Positions 18,788-27,695 are shown, counted from the stretch's first letter. The stretch: DNA of 64,000 nt from Fen-549 sp050011315 (GCA_050011315.1 JBEKJI010000004.1:1-64000); one strand, 5' to 3'. Translations and numbers: made by a program. Notes: a model not told the origin generated them from the letters alone.

Positions 18788-19600
18788 CTACCAGGCCGGC
18801 TCGGTGATCCAGACCTCGCCGCTTCCCGAGATCGCCTCGGCGGCGGTCTCGGCCTGAGCTCGCCGTTCGAACAGGCCGTAGACAGTGGGACCGGCGCCGG
18901 TGACGTCGGCCCGAAAGGCACCGAGATAGAGCAAGCGCCCGCTCAGGGGCGAGGCGGCGAGGTCGTTCACGGGAAGAGAAGCCAGATCGGAGGGCCGGCG
19001 CACGTCCTCGAGGGCAGCCAGCAATGCCGCCCGGCGTTCCGAAAAGCCCCGCTCGCCGCCGCGCCGGTCGAAGGCCCGATAGATCTCGGCCGTCGAGGAT
19101 TTCGCCACCCCGGCCGGCAGAAGCAGGAGCACCGTGTAGTCCTGCGGGAGCTCGAGCGGACGCAGCTCGGAGCCGTCGCGCGTGCCGAGCTGCGGTCCCT
19201 CGGTGAGGAAGAAGGGAATATCGGCGCCGAGCGTGCGGGCGAGCTCGGCGAGCCGGGCCGGTGACAGCGGCTCCGCGAGGGTCTCGTTCGCGAGTCGCAG
19301 CGCCGTAGCCGCGTCACTCGAGCCTCCGGCCAGACCGGCCGCGACAGGCACGTCTTTCTCGATCGACACGCGCCAGGTGGGCTCGACTCCCGCTTCTCGG
19401 GCCAGCGCCTCGAGAGCCAGGCAAACGATCGTGTCGGTGACGAATCCGTCGACCTGAAGTGTCGTCGCCGGCTCGAGATCGATCCGGTCGGCGAGCTCGA
19501 TGCGCTGAAAGACGGTCACCAGCTCGTGCTTCCCGTTCTCCTGCGCGGGGCCGACGACGAGCGCCAGGTTGAGCTTGGCCGGCGCCGGCGCCCGGCTCAC
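18788..19600 (-). CDS. ispE: 4-diphosphocytidyl-2-C-methyl-D-erythritol kinase
   Basis: GHMP-family kinase of the MEP isoprenoid pathway, phosphorylating CDP-ME. 270 residues. Seen: N-terminal PAPAKLNLALVVG, the GHMP ATP loop PVAAGLAGGSSDAATAL (about 95-111), and C-terminal DVTGAGPTVYGLF. I choose the GTG at 19600, which overlaps the rsmA stop (GTGA) with a purine-rich GGAGG upstream. A much longer open frame runs on through rsmA and tatD in another frame but is not coding. Confidence 0.94.
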   Translation of the reverse strand: MSRAPAPAKLNLALVVGPAQENGKHELVTVFQRIELADRIDLEPATTLQVDGFVTDTIVCLALEALAREAGVEPTWRVSIEKDVPVAAGLAGGSSDAATALRLANETLAEPLSPARLAELARTLGADIPFFLTEGPQLGTRDGSELRPLELPQDYTVLLLLPAGVAKSSTAEIYRAFDRRGGERGFSERRAALLAALEDVRRPSDLASLPVNDLAASPLSGRLLYLGAFRADVTGAGPTVYGLFERRAQAETAAEAISGSGEVWITEPAW

Positions 19601-20382
19601 GAGAGAGCCTCCGTCAGTGCGACGAACTCCGCCGGCGCCAGCGCCTCGGCCCGGCTGCGCGGATCGCGATCGATCTGCGCGAGCCCCGCTTCTGCGAGCT
19701 CTCTCGGAGCCAGCCCGGCGATGGCGAGCGAGTTGGCGAGGGTCTTTCGCCGGTACGCGAAGGCCGCAGTGACGACGCGCTTGATCTGTACGAAGTTCTC
19801 GGGTAAGGGCTTGCGCGCGAAGGCAACGAGAGCCGACTCGACGCGCGGTCGCGGCCGGAAGACTTCGCGCGAGACGGCGTGGAAACCGCTCCGCTCCGCC
19901 GCCAGGCGGACGAGCACCGAGACCGCGCCGTAGGCCTTCGTTCCCGGCGAGGCGAAGAGCCGGTCGGCCACCTCGCGCTGCACCATCACGCACCAGAGCT
20001 CGATCTGAGGCAGGCCGTCGAGCGATTCGACGATCAGCGGCGTGGCGATGTTGTAGGGAAGGTTCGCCACCAGTTTCGTCGCCCGAGGAGCCAGTACCGC
20101 CAGATCCAGTGCCAGCGCGTCGCCGAAGTGGAGCGACACCCTCTCGCTGCCGGCGAAGCGCTCGCGCAGGTGGGATTCCAGCCCGCGGTCGAACTCGACG
20201 GTGTCGACGTGTGCCACGCGCTCGGCCAGATAGGCCGTGAGCACGCCGAGTCCGGGCCCGATCTCGAGCACCCTGTCGGCGACGCCGAGCCGGGCCAGGC
20301 GCCCGATTACGCCGAGCAGGTTCTCGTCTACCAGGAAGTGCTGGCCGAGCTTCTTCTTCGCGCGAAACGGCGGCGGGCTCAT
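19597..20382 (-). CDS. rsmA: 16S rRNA (adenine1518/1519-N6) dimethyltransferase
   Basis: KsgA-family enzyme that dimethylates two adenines in helix 45 during small-subunit maturation. 261 residues. Seen: KKLGQHFLVDENLL, SAM motif I (VLEIGPGLGVLTAYLAE), the catalytic motif IV LVANLPYNIATPLI, and FRPRPRVESALV. The ATG overlaps the tatD stop and the stop overlaps the ispE GTG, each by 4 bp, giving a coupled tatD-rsmA-ispE operon. Confidence 0.96.
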   Translation of the reverse strand: MSPPPFRAKKKLGQHFLVDENLLGVIGRLARLGVADRVLEIGPGLGVLTAYLAERVAHVDTVEFDRGLESHLRERFAGSERVSLHFGDALALDLAVLAPRATKLVANLPYNIATPLIVESLDGLPQIELWCVMVQREVADRLFASPGTKAYGAVSVLVRLAAERSGFHAVSREVFRPRPRVESALVAFARKPLPENFVQIKRVVTAAFAYRRKTLANSLAIAGLAPRELAEAGLAQIDRDPRSRAEALAPAEFVALTEALS

Positions 20383-21125
20383 GGCAGCAAGAAGGCCGTG
20401 CGGGTATTGGCGGCGGTGCGCTGCGCCAGCTTCGCGGCCGGCTCGCCGCGCACATCGGCCAGTGTCGCGAGCGTATGGACGATGAAGGCGGGCTCGTTGG
20501 GGCGACCGCGCTTCGGCTGTGGCGCCAGGTAGGGGCAGTCGCTCTCGACCAGCAGGCGCTCGGGCGGGATTCGCCGCGCCGCGTCGCGTAACTCCTCGGC
20601 GTTCGGGTAGGTGACGTTGCCGGCGAAGGAGACGTAGCAGTCGCGCTCGAGCGCCCAGTCGAGGAGGCCGGGCGAAGAGAAGCAGTGCAGAACGACCGTG
20701 CCCGCAAAGCTATCGAGCAGTGCGCGGGTGTCGGCATCGGCCTCGCGGCTGTGGACCACGACCGGCTTACCGAGCTGGGCGGCCAGCTCGAGCTCGGCCG
20801 AGAAGAGATCGCGCTGGGCCGACCGGGGCGCCAGCTCGCGGTAGTAGTCGAGCCCCGTCTCCCCGATCGCAACCGCCCGCGGAGAGCCGAGCAGTTGCTC
20901 GAGCTCGTCGAGGCGCCCGGCATCGGCCGAGCTCGCCTGGTGGGGATGCACGCCGAGGACAGCGAAGACATCGTCGTGACGCTCGGCGAGCGCAACCGTC
21001 TCGCGGCAGGAGTCGATGCCCATGCCGACGCTGACGATCGCCTCCAGGCCGGCGGCGCGCGCGCGAGCGATCAGCTCGTCGGGACTGGGCTCGCACGCGT
21101 CGAGATGCGCGTGCGCGTCTATCAC
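20379..21125 (-). CDS. tatD: TatD-family metal-dependent DNase
   Basis: Amidohydrolase-fold nuclease. Metal-site motifs: DAHAHLDA at the N-terminus, IGETGLDYYRE, VVHSREAD, VVLHCFSSP and LLVESDCPYLAP, followed by KRGRPNEPAFI. About 248 residues. I prefer the GTG at 21125 (VIDAHAHLD) over the TTG at 21143, because the latter lies inside a transposon-like element whose terminal repeat supplies GGAG five bases before this GTG. The stop overlaps the rsmA ATG. Confidence 0.93.
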   Translation of the reverse strand: MIDAHAHLDACEPSPDELIARARAAGLEAIVSVGMGIDSCRETVALAERHDDVFAVLGVHPHQASSADAGRLDELEQLLGSPRAVAIGETGLDYYRELAPRSAQRDLFSAELELAAQLGKPVVVHSREADADTRALLDSFAGTVVLHCFSSPGLLDWALERDCYVSFAGNVTYPNAEELRDAARRIPPERLLVESDCPYLAPQPKRGRPNEPAFIVHTLATLADVRGEPAAKLAQRTAANTRTAFLLP

Positions 21126-21127
21126 TA

Positions 21128-21283
21128 GTGCTCCGTCCAGCAATGCTTCCGAGGTTGTGGGTCGCTAGCACCAAGCGAGACGCAGGGAGCGTTCGTACTC
21201 GTAAGTACGGACGCGACTGAGGACAACGCAGCGCGCCACGTGATAGCGGGCCAGAAGCCGGAGGGTATTGCTTGATGGGGCAC
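21128..21283. mobile_element. MITE-like element, family A, copy 1
   Basis: 156 bp with imperfect terminal inverted repeats (GTGCTCCGTC at the left, GATGGGGCAC at the right) flanked by TA on both sides. A central hairpin CGTACTCGTAAGTACG is present. It has no coding capacity. It is about 85% identical to 25398-25559. It fills the space between the metG stop and the tatD start, and its end provides the likely Shine-Dalgarno of tatD. Confidence 0.75.
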
Positions 21284-21286
21284 TAG

Positions 21287-23098
21287 CTAGTCTCCGCCCG
21301 CCGCCGCCTCTTCCATCCGCCGTAGCTCCTCGGCGACGACGACCTCGGGATCGAGCTTGCGGAAGAGCGGCTTTGGCTCCAGCAGCTTCTGGCCGACCGG
21401 AAGCTCACTTGCCCGCCAGCGTCCGCGTAGCGACTCGTACGCGCCGGTCAGAACCAGATGCGAGTCGCCCTCCTCGCTGTGCTCGGCGAACTCGAGCTTG
21501 CCGGCGATGTCGTCGCTGTAACCGAGCAACTCGTGCAGCGCCTGGGAGGAGAAGGGTAGGAAGGGCGTCAGGAGCAGCTTCAGGTTGTCGACGCAGCGCA
21601 GGGCGACGTAGAGGATCGTCGCGGCCCGCTCGCGATCGGACTCGATCAGCTTCCAGGGCGCCTGCTCGCTCACGTATTGGTTGGCCAGCCCGGCCAGCCG
21701 CATCGCCTCGGTCAGCCCAGCTTTGAAGCGAGCGCCCTCGATCTCGCCACCCACCGAGGCGAGACCGGCCTCGATCGCAGCCAGGATCTGCTCGTCGGCG
21801 TCACTCAACGGGCCCGGCGTCGGAACCTCGCCGAAGTGCCGGTGCACGTTCTTGAGCGTGCGGTTGACGAGGTTGCCCCAGGTGGCGACCAGTTCGTCGT
21901 TGTTGCGGCGCGCGAACTCTACCCAGGTGAAGTCGGTGTCCTGGTTCTCGGGGCCGGCGATGGTGAGGAAGTAGCGCAGCGAGTCGGCGTCGTAACGAGC
22001 GAGGAAGTCCTTCACGTAGACGACGACGCCGCGGCTGGACGAGAACTTGCGCCCCTCCATGGTCAGAAACTCGCTCGCAACCACGTCGTGGGGAAGCCCG
22101 AGCTTGGCCTCGCCGGCGCCGATCTCGCCGCCCTCGCCGTAGCCGAGCAGCATGCTCGGCCAGATGATGGTGTGGAAGACGATGTTGTCCTTACCCATGA
22201 AGTAGTAGTGGCGCGAGTCGGGGTTCTGCCACCACTCGCGCCAGGCATCCGGAGTGCCGCGCGCGGCAGCCCATTCCACCGTCGAGGAGAGGTAGCCGAT
22301 GACGGCGTCGAACCAAACGTAGATGCGCTTGCCCGAGTCGTCGCCGTCGAAACCTTCGACCGGGATCGGCACTCCCCAGTCGAGGTCGCGCGTGATCGCG
22401 CGCGGAATCAGCTCGTCGAGCAGGTTGAGCGAGAAGCGGCGGACGTTCGACCGCCAGTGCCCCTGCTTGTCGATCCACTCCCTGAGCGCATCGGCGAAAG
22501 CCGGGAGATCGAGGAAGAGGTGGCTCGTTTCCCTGAACACCGGCGCGCTGCCGTCGATGCGCGAGCGCGGTTCGCCGAGGTCAGTCGGATCGAGCTGGCG
22601 CCCGCAGTTGTCGCACTGGTCGCCGCGCGCCTCGCGGTAACCGCAGTGCGGGCAGGTGCCCTCGATGTAGCGGTCGGGCAGCGTGTGACCGGTCGTGGCC
22701 GAGAAAGCCCCCATCGCCGTGTGCTCAACGATGTAGCCCTTCTCGTGCAGCGTTCGGAAGACGTCGCGCACGACCCGGTAGTGGTTCTGAGTGGTCGTGC
22801 GCGTGAAGATGTCGTAGGAGAGCCCGAGGCGCCTGAGGTCGTCGCGGATGACCTCGTTGTAGCGATCCGCCAGCTCACGAGGCGAGAGTCCTTCCTTCTC
22901 GGCAGCGACCATGACCGGCGTTCCGTGCTCGTCGGTGCCACTCACCATCAGTACGTCGTTGCCCTTGAGCCGGTGATAGCGGGCGAAGATGTCGGACGGG
23001 ACGCCGAAGCCGGCGACGTGCCCAATATGGCGCGGGCCGCTGGCATAGGGCCATGCCACCGCGACCAGGATCTTCTCGGCCGTCTTGCTCTCGCCCAT
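21287..23098 (-). CDS. metG: Methionyl-tRNA synthetase
   Basis: Class I aminoacyl-tRNA synthetase of about 603 residues. Seen: PYASGPRHIGHVAGFGVPSD with the HIGH box, a zinc knuckle CPHCGYREARGDQCDNCG (about 150-167), the KMSKS-like loop KFSSSRGVVVYVKDFL (about 360), and the alpha-helical anticodon domain. It lacks the C-terminal tRNA-binding OB domain found in some MetRS. The ATG at 23098 follows GGAGGT on the minus strand; an alternative GTG at 23110 lies too close to that Shine-Dalgarno. The upstream M23 reading frame overlaps its first 220 bp. Confidence 0.96.
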   Translation of the reverse strand: MGESKTAEKILVAVAWPYASGPRHIGHVAGFGVPSDIFARYHRLKGNDVLMVSGTDEHGTPVMVAAEKEGLSPRELADRYNEVIRDDLRRLGLSYDIFTRTTTQNHYRVVRDVFRTLHEKGYIVEHTAMGAFSATTGHTLPDRYIEGTCPHCGYREARGDQCDNCGRQLDPTDLGEPRSRIDGSAPVFRETSHLFLDLPAFADALREWIDKQGHWRSNVRRFSLNLLDELIPRAITRDLDWGVPIPVEGFDGDDSGKRIYVWFDAVIGYLSSTVEWAAARGTPDAWREWWQNPDSRHYYFMGKDNIVFHTIIWPSMLLGYGEGGEIGAGEAKLGLPHDVVASEFLTMEGRKFSSSRGVVVYVKDFLARYDADSLRYFLTIAGPENQDTDFTWVEFARRNNDELVATWGNLVNRTLKNVHRHFGEVPTPGPLSDADEQILAAIEAGLASVGGEIEGARFKAGLTEAMRLAGLANQYVSEQAPWKLIESDRERAATILYVALRCVDNLKLLLTPFLPFSSQALHELLGYSDDIAGKLEFAEHSEEGDSHLVLTGAYESLRGRWRASELPVGQKLLEPKPLFRKLDPEVVVAEELRRMEEAAAGGD

Positions 23099-24512
23099 CG
23101 CCAGCTGCACCTCCTTCGGGACTCAACATCATACGAGGCGGCCGCTTGGAGCCGAGTACGCGGACGGCTACGAAGGCCGAGCCGGACGCCGTGCCCAGGC
23201 AAAGGACGAGCAACGCGGGAAGGAAGATCCAGCGCCAGTTGCTCGATCTCGAGCTTTGTTGGGAGCGCGCTCCTCTGCGGACGGAAGGCGACGCCAAGAC
23301 TTTCTCGTGCGCGGCGGCGATCCGCCCGGCGCCCGGCTTGGACCGCGGCACCCGCTCGATACGAGAGCTCGAACCGGACATCTGCACGGCGGCCGGCGCC
23401 ACGCCTGTCCCGCTGTTCCTCTCGCTCGCCGAGAGTCGCGATGTCGGAGCCTCCGCGAGCATCGCAACGGCGGTGCCGGGAGTGGCTTCGGCTCGCTCGG
23501 GCGCCGAGGCGCCAGTAGCGGAAGAAGCTTCGGCGGGATCCTCAACGCTCGCTGACAAAAGCGATCCGGCCGGGTCATTTCCGGCGCCGGTGGTGTCGAG
23601 ATTGGGACTCTGCTCGGCCGGTGCGGTCGCGACCGGCTGCGACGGTTGGGATTTAGCCGGGGCGGCGGCTGCGCCTGTGCCGTCTTCCACCGTTGCCGGC
23701 TGAGGCTCGGACGTTTCCTCGGGCACAGGCGCAGACGTTTGCTCGCCCGCCGCCGTGTCCGCTTCCGCTTGATCGCCGCCTGCGGAAGCCTGATCGCCCC
23801 CTCCTTCGGTCGCCTCGTCGCTGCTCGGCGCCGCCGCGTCGAGCGGAGTCTCGACCACAACCCCGACCGCGATCCCCACCGGCTCCTCGATAGCCACAGT
23901 GGCGGAAGATCCAGTTCCAGTCGCTCCGCCGTCGCTCTCTACCGGCTGCCCGCCGGGCGCCGCCTGTGTTCCGTCGCCAACCTGCGAAGGCGTCTCGGCC
24001 GCGCCGGTCGATGCCCCCGTTGCCGGAATCTCGTCGACGGGCGGCGTCTGCTCGCGCACAGGCAGGAGCGTCTGAGGGTCGATGTAGCCGTTCGGGTCGG
24101 AGGCGATGCGAACGCCGAAGTGGACGTTCGCGGGCGAGCCGTCGGCCGGAGCCGGCGCGACCGTCCCCACCTTCTGCCCCTCGCTCACCGTGGCGCCCTT
24201 CGAGACCGTGATCGAGCCCAGTCCGACCAGCGTGAGCGCGTAGCCGTCGGCGGTTTGAATCGTGACCGTGGGCCCGTTTGTCGGCACCTTGCCCGCGAAC
24301 GAGACCGTGCCCGCTGCGGGCGCGATCACGTCCGAGCCGGCTTCTCCGGCTACATCGATGCCCCTGTGCTGGCCGCCAGCGTAGGGATCGTCGCCGAGAG
24401 AGAAGGCGCGGACGACCTGTCCGTCGGCCGGCCAGGTCCAGCTCAGCGCCGGAGCGGCCAGGACCAGCGCAACCAGAGTCGCCACAAACGTGAGCAAGGT
24501 AGAACGTCGCAT
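22875..24512 (-). CDS. Secreted LytM/M23-like protein with disordered linker, degenerate active site
   Basis: 545-residue open frame. A signal peptide (MRRSTLLTFVATLVALVLAA) is followed by an M23/LytM beta domain (about 25-145: QHRGIDVAGEAGSDVIAP, GSPANVHFGVR). A long Ala/Pro/Ser/Thr/Glu-rich linker covers about 150-430, then a TM helix (about 435-458, IFLPALLVLCLGTASGSAFV). The first motif HxxxD is kept, but the HxH pair reads NVH and the mid-domain catalytic His is absent. It may therefore be a non-catalytic cell-wall binder, as in EnvC/NlpD-type LytM proteins. The last 75 residues after KRPPRMM run inside metG in another frame and look like read-through. The true end may be near 23110, reached by a one-base shift onto a TGA. 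Confidence 0.7.
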   Translation of the reverse strand: MRRSTLLTFVATLVALVLAAPALSWTWPADGQVVRAFSLGDDPYAGGQHRGIDVAGEAGSDVIAPAAGTVSFAGKVPTNGPTVTIQTADGYALTLVGLGSITVSKGATVSEGQKVGTVAPAPADGSPANVHFGVRIASDPNGYIDPQTLLPVREQTPPVDEIPATGASTGAAETPSQVGDGTQAAPGGQPVESDGGATGTGSSATVAIEEPVGIAVGVVVETPLDAAAPSSDEATEGGGDQASAGGDQAEADTAAGEQTSAPVPEETSEPQPATVEDGTGAAAAPAKSQPSQPVATAPAEQSPNLDTTGAGNDPAGSLLSASVEDPAEASSATGASAPERAEATPGTAVAMLAEAPTSRLSASERNSGTGVAPAAVQMSGSSSRIERVPRSKPGAGRIAAAHEKVLASPSVRRGARSQQSSRSSNWRWIFLPALLVLCLGTASGSAFVAVRVLGSKRPPRMMLSPEGGAAGDGREQDGREDPGRGGMALCQRPAPYWARRRLRRPVRHLRPLSPAQGQRRTDGEWHRRARNAGHGRCREGRTLAS

Positions 24513-24586
24513 TCGAGGCCCCCTTCTGTTGTCAGTTCAGAAAACAGGGCCAGCATAGCCGGACGCCGAAGCGTTGTCAAAACTGA

Positions 24587-25393
24587 CTACAGAGAGCGTC
24601 CGTAGAGGCGATTCCGAGCCACGCCGGCGAGCTTCGCCACCAGCTCGACCGCGTGACGACGCGGCAATCCCGCCTCGATCAACTCGGCCACCGCGGCGGC
24701 CGCGATCTCCTCGGTCTCGCCCGATTTCCGCGAGGCGGGGCCGATCACCAGCGTGATCTCCCCTTTCGGCTCCTGCTCGAACGTCTCGGCGAGCTCGGCG
24801 GCGCGCCCGCGAACGACCTCCTCGAAGTGCTTGCTCAACTCACGGCAGACGGCGAGCTCGCGCTCGGAGTCGAAACGGGCGAGACTGGCCAGAGTCGCAA
24901 GCAGCCGCTTGGGCGACTCGAACGCAACAGCCGGGTACGGCCACTGCGCGAGCTCCCGCCAGAGCGCCTCTTTCGCCTTCTCGCTGCGAGGTAGGTAACC
25001 GAGGAACTGGTAGCGCTCCCCGGTGAGCCCGCTGGCAACGAGCGCCGTCTCGACCGCGCTCGGGCCCGGGAGCACAGTGACCGGAACGCCGGCATCGAGC
25101 GCCGCCCGAATGATGCGGGCTCCCGGATCGTTGATCGCCGGCATGCCGGCGTCGGAGACGAGCGCGACCCGCTCCCCGTCCTGAAGGCGAGGAAGCAGCT
25201 CGGCCACGCGCGCCGCCTCGTTGTGCTCGTGGTAGCTGAGCGTGCGCGCCTTGATCCCGTGGCGTTCGAGCAGCGTGCGTGTCCGGCGGGTGTCCTCGCA
25301 GAGAACGAGATCGGCCTGCTCGAGCTCGTGCAGGACTCGCAGCGTCACGTCATCGAGATTCCCGATCGGCGTGGCGCAGATCGCTAGTGGCAT
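24587..25393 (-). CDS. rsmI: 16S rRNA (cytidine1402-2'-O)-methyltransferase
   Basis: SAM-dependent 2'-O-methyltransferase of the tetrapyrrole-methylase fold, modifying C1402 in the decoding centre. 268 residues. Seen: ICATPIGNLDDVTLRVLHEL, LCEDTRRTRTLLERHGI, VALVSDAGMPAINDPGARII, VLPGPSAVETALVASGL, and FESPKRLLATL. The ATG is preceded by GACGGAG, supplied by the end of the adjacent MITE. The gene follows the ROK kinase in the same direction. Confidence 0.96.
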   Translation of the reverse strand: MPLAICATPIGNLDDVTLRVLHELEQADLVLCEDTRRTRTLLERHGIKARTLSYHEHNEAARVAELLPRLQDGERVALVSDAGMPAINDPGARIIRAALDAGVPVTVLPGPSAVETALVASGLTGERYQFLGYLPRSEKAKEALWRELAQWPYPAVAFESPKRLLATLASLARFDSERELAVCRELSKHFEEVVRGRAAELAETFEQEPKGEITLVIGPASRKSGETEEIAAAAVAELIEAGLPRRHAVELVAKLAGVARNRLYGRSL

Positions 25394-25397
25394 GTTA

Positions 25398-25559
25398 GTG
25401 CTCCGTCAAGTGATGCTTCTGAGTTTCTGGGTCGCTAGCACCAAGCGATGCTAGGACGCAGGGAGCGTTCGTACTTGAAAGTACGGACGCGACTGAGGAC
25501 AACGCAGCGCGCCGCGTGATAGCGGGCCAGAAGCCGGAGGGTATCGCTTGACGGCGCAC
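25398..25559. mobile_element. MITE-like element, family A, copy 2
   Basis: 162 bp related to 21128-21283, with terminal inverted repeats GTGCTCCGTCAAG / CTTGACGGCGCAC and flanking TTA on both sides. The central hairpin is CGTACTTGAAAGTACG, with a 6-bp insertion relative to copy 1. It fills the gap between the ROK stop and the rsmI start in the same orientation as copy 1. Confidence 0.75.
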
Positions 25560-25563
25560 TTAG

Positions 25564-26478
25564 CTACCCGGTTTGCTCGAGCGCTTCGAAGGCGACGAAA
25601 CCGGCGCCGATCATGCCGGCCTCGGGACCCAGCTCGGCCAACACGACCCGAGTCAGCTCCGCCATGTTAGGAAGCGACTCGATCGCCATTCGCTCGCGCG
25701 CGGGAGCCAGGATCAGCTCGCCGGCCGCCGCGAAGCCGCCACCGATCACGATCAGCTCGGGGTTGAAGATGTTGACGAGGCTGCCGAGCGCCGAGCCGAG
25801 CCGCTCGCCGATCTTGTGCAGGAGCGCCAGCGCCGGTCCGTCGCCCGCTCTGCCGAGCTCGACCAGTCTGCGCGCGTCGACTTCGGGCCCGAGCTCCTCG
25901 TGCGCGGCGAGAGTGGCCGCATGCCCCGAAGTGAGCGCCTCGAGATGGCCGTGGCCGCTGCAGTTTCCGTAGCAGGGCGGACCGTCGTGGAGGATGACCA
26001 TGTGGCCAAGCTCGGCGCCCGCTCCGACCGAGCCGCGGTAAGGCTTGCCGCCGAGGATCAGCCCGCCGCCGACGCCGGTGCCGAGCGTGAGCATGACCAG
26101 ATCGCTGGTTCCGCGCCCGGCGCCGACTTTCCATTCGGCGATCGCCGCCACATTGGCGTCGTTGTCGATCCCGACCGGGAGCTCAAAACGCTCGCGCATG
26201 CGCCGGCGGAAGCAGAGCCCCTGCAGAGGAAGGTTGACCGTTCCGAGCACCATCCCCGAGCGCTGGTCGATGCTCGAGGGGATGCCGAAGCCCAGGCCCG
26301 AGATCTCCGGGCCGACCAGCTCGTCGACGACCTGGTCGAGCCCGGCGAGCAGCTCTTCGGTCGAGGCGGTCGGGCTGGCGATCTGCACACGCTCGAGCAC
26401 GTTTCCGCCCGCGTCGATGACACCGGCCAGGATCTTCGTCCCGCCGACATCGACGCCTATGACCTTCTGTGTGTTCAT
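25564..26478 (-). CDS. ROK-family sugar kinase (probable glucokinase)
   Basis: 304 residues. The ATP-binding loop is GVDVGGTKILAGVIDAGG and the catalytic Asp lies in VGIDNDANVAAIAEW. TLGTGVGGGLI and GGKPYRGSVGAGAELGHM follow, then a zinc site in the form PPCYGNCSGHGHLEAL, which differs from the classical CxCGxxGCxE by replacing one Cys with His. Probably phosphorylates glucose with ATP or polyphosphate. It is divergent from the LCP gene with only 19 bp between the start codons. Confidence 0.9.
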   Translation of the reverse strand: MNTQKVIGVDVGGTKILAGVIDAGGNVLERVQIASPTASTEELLAGLDQVVDELVGPEISGLGFGIPSSIDQRSGMVLGTVNLPLQGLCFRRRMRERFELPVGIDNDANVAAIAEWKVGAGRGTSDLVMLTLGTGVGGGLILGGKPYRGSVGAGAELGHMVILHDGPPCYGNCSGHGHLEALTSGHAATLAAHEELGPEVDARRLVELGRAGDGPALALLHKIGERLGSALGSLVNIFNPELIVIGGGFAAAGELILAPARERMAIESLPNMAELTRVVLAELGPEAGMIGAGFVAFEALEQTG

Positions 26479-26497
26479 GTGAGACGGCTACGATAAC

Positions 26498-27682
26498 GTG
26501 CCGATGGCCCACGGCGACAAGCCCTACCGTGTCTACCGCGGCGGCCGGGCGCAGGGTAGTGTCCCGCTCAAGCATAAGAAGCCCCCCTCGGGCGGCCGGC
26601 AGGAGACCTCTGCCAGTCCGTCCAAGCACCGATTCAGGTTCCCGCACTTGAGACTCCGCGGCGGCGGCTGGAAACGGCGGATCCTGATCGCGCTCGCCGT
26701 CGTCGTCCTCTTGATTGTGATCTGGGCGCTGGGCAGCTACTTCGCGCTTCGAAACGGCGTGCAGAAGGCGAACAAGCGTCTCGGCCCCCAGGCCACGCAG
26801 GCGCTCTCGCCGATGCACGGGCTGATGCTCACGACCGAGTCGAACATCCTCGTGCTCGGCACCGACCACTCCAATACGGCCGACCGCTCCGCCATGAGCC
26901 ATTCGGACTCGATCATGGTCGTTCACACCGACCCCTCCCGGCACCGGATCGTCTACCTATCAATCCCGCGCGACCTGCGTGTGGACGTACCCCATCACGG
27001 CTACGACCGTGTCAACGTAGCGTTCCAAATCGGTGGGCCCGCGCTCGCAATACGGACCGTGACGGCGTACACGGGGCTCCCCGTCAACCACGTGATCGTC
27101 GTCGACTTCGGCGAGTTCCGCCAGCTCATCGATGCCCTCGGCGGCGTCGACATCTACGTCCCGGGGCCGATCCTCACCAACTCCTTCGATTGTCCCTACT
27201 CCGCCTCGCGCTGCGCGAGCTGGCAGGGCTACCGCTTCGGCAAGGGCATGCAGCACATGAGCGGCCGCCGCGCGCTCATCTATTCGCGTATCCGCGAGAA
27301 CAGGCTCGACCCGGGCGAGACCGACATCACCCGCGGCGGTCGCCAGCAGCAGATTGTTCAGGCTGTGCTCTCCAAGATCACGGGCATTACGACGATGCTC
27401 GAGCTCCCCTGGCTCGCGGACGACGTGCTCAAGCCGATGGCGACCGACCTGAGCGCCGGCGACTTGATGCAGCTCGGCTGGCTCAAGCTGCGCGCCTCGC
27501 GCACCCTCCATTGCCGGCTCGGCGGCGATCCGCAAACGATCGGCGGAGCCTCGGAGCTGATCCCCGGAGAGGAGAACTTCTCGGTCATCCGCATGGTCAA
27601 GGGCACCGAGACGCCGCGAGCGCCAACCGCCGGCGCCTCGCTCTATGCCCCCGGTTGCAGCACTGGAGCGATGCTGCCGTGA
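26498..27682 (+). CDS. LytR-CpsA-Psr (LCP) family cell-wall glycopolymer ligase
   Basis: Membrane-anchored phosphotransferase that attaches glycopolymers to peptidoglycan. 394 residues: a basic cytoplasmic N-terminus (about 1-62), a TM helix (about 65-86, ILIALAVVVLLIVIWALGSY), and an extracellular LCP domain (about 110-330) with ILVLGTD, HSDSIMVVHTD, LSIPRDLRVDVP, and the conserved arginines of DITRGGRQQQIVQAVL. Start is GTG at 26498 or ATG at 26504; a possible -10 TACGAT lies at 26489-26494. Confidence 0.92.
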   Translation: MPMAHGDKPYRVYRGGRAQGSVPLKHKKPPSGGRQETSASPSKHRFRFPHLRLRGGGWKRRILIALAVVVLLIVIWALGSYFALRNGVQKANKRLGPQATQALSPMHGLMLTTESNILVLGTDHSNTADRSAMSHSDSIMVVHTDPSRHRIVYLSIPRDLRVDVPHHGYDRVNVAFQIGGPALAIRTVTAYTGLPVNHVIVVDFGEFRQLIDALGGVDIYVPGPILTNSFDCPYSASRCASWQGYRFGKGMQHMSGRRALIYSRIRENRLDPGETDITRGGRQQQIVQAVLSKITGITTMLELPWLADDVLKPMATDLSAGDLMQLGWLKLRASRTLHCRLGGDPQTIGGASELIPGEENFSVIRMVKGTETPRAPTAGASLYAPGCSTGAMLP

Positions 27683-27695
27683 TAGAAAGAGCCGC

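Noticed and set aside
19601..20995. 735-residue minus-strand open frame extending ispE upstream through rsmA and tatD
   Set aside because: Only its last 270 residues match IspE. The rest is Arg/Ser/Pro-rich out-of-frame sequence of two well-supported genes.
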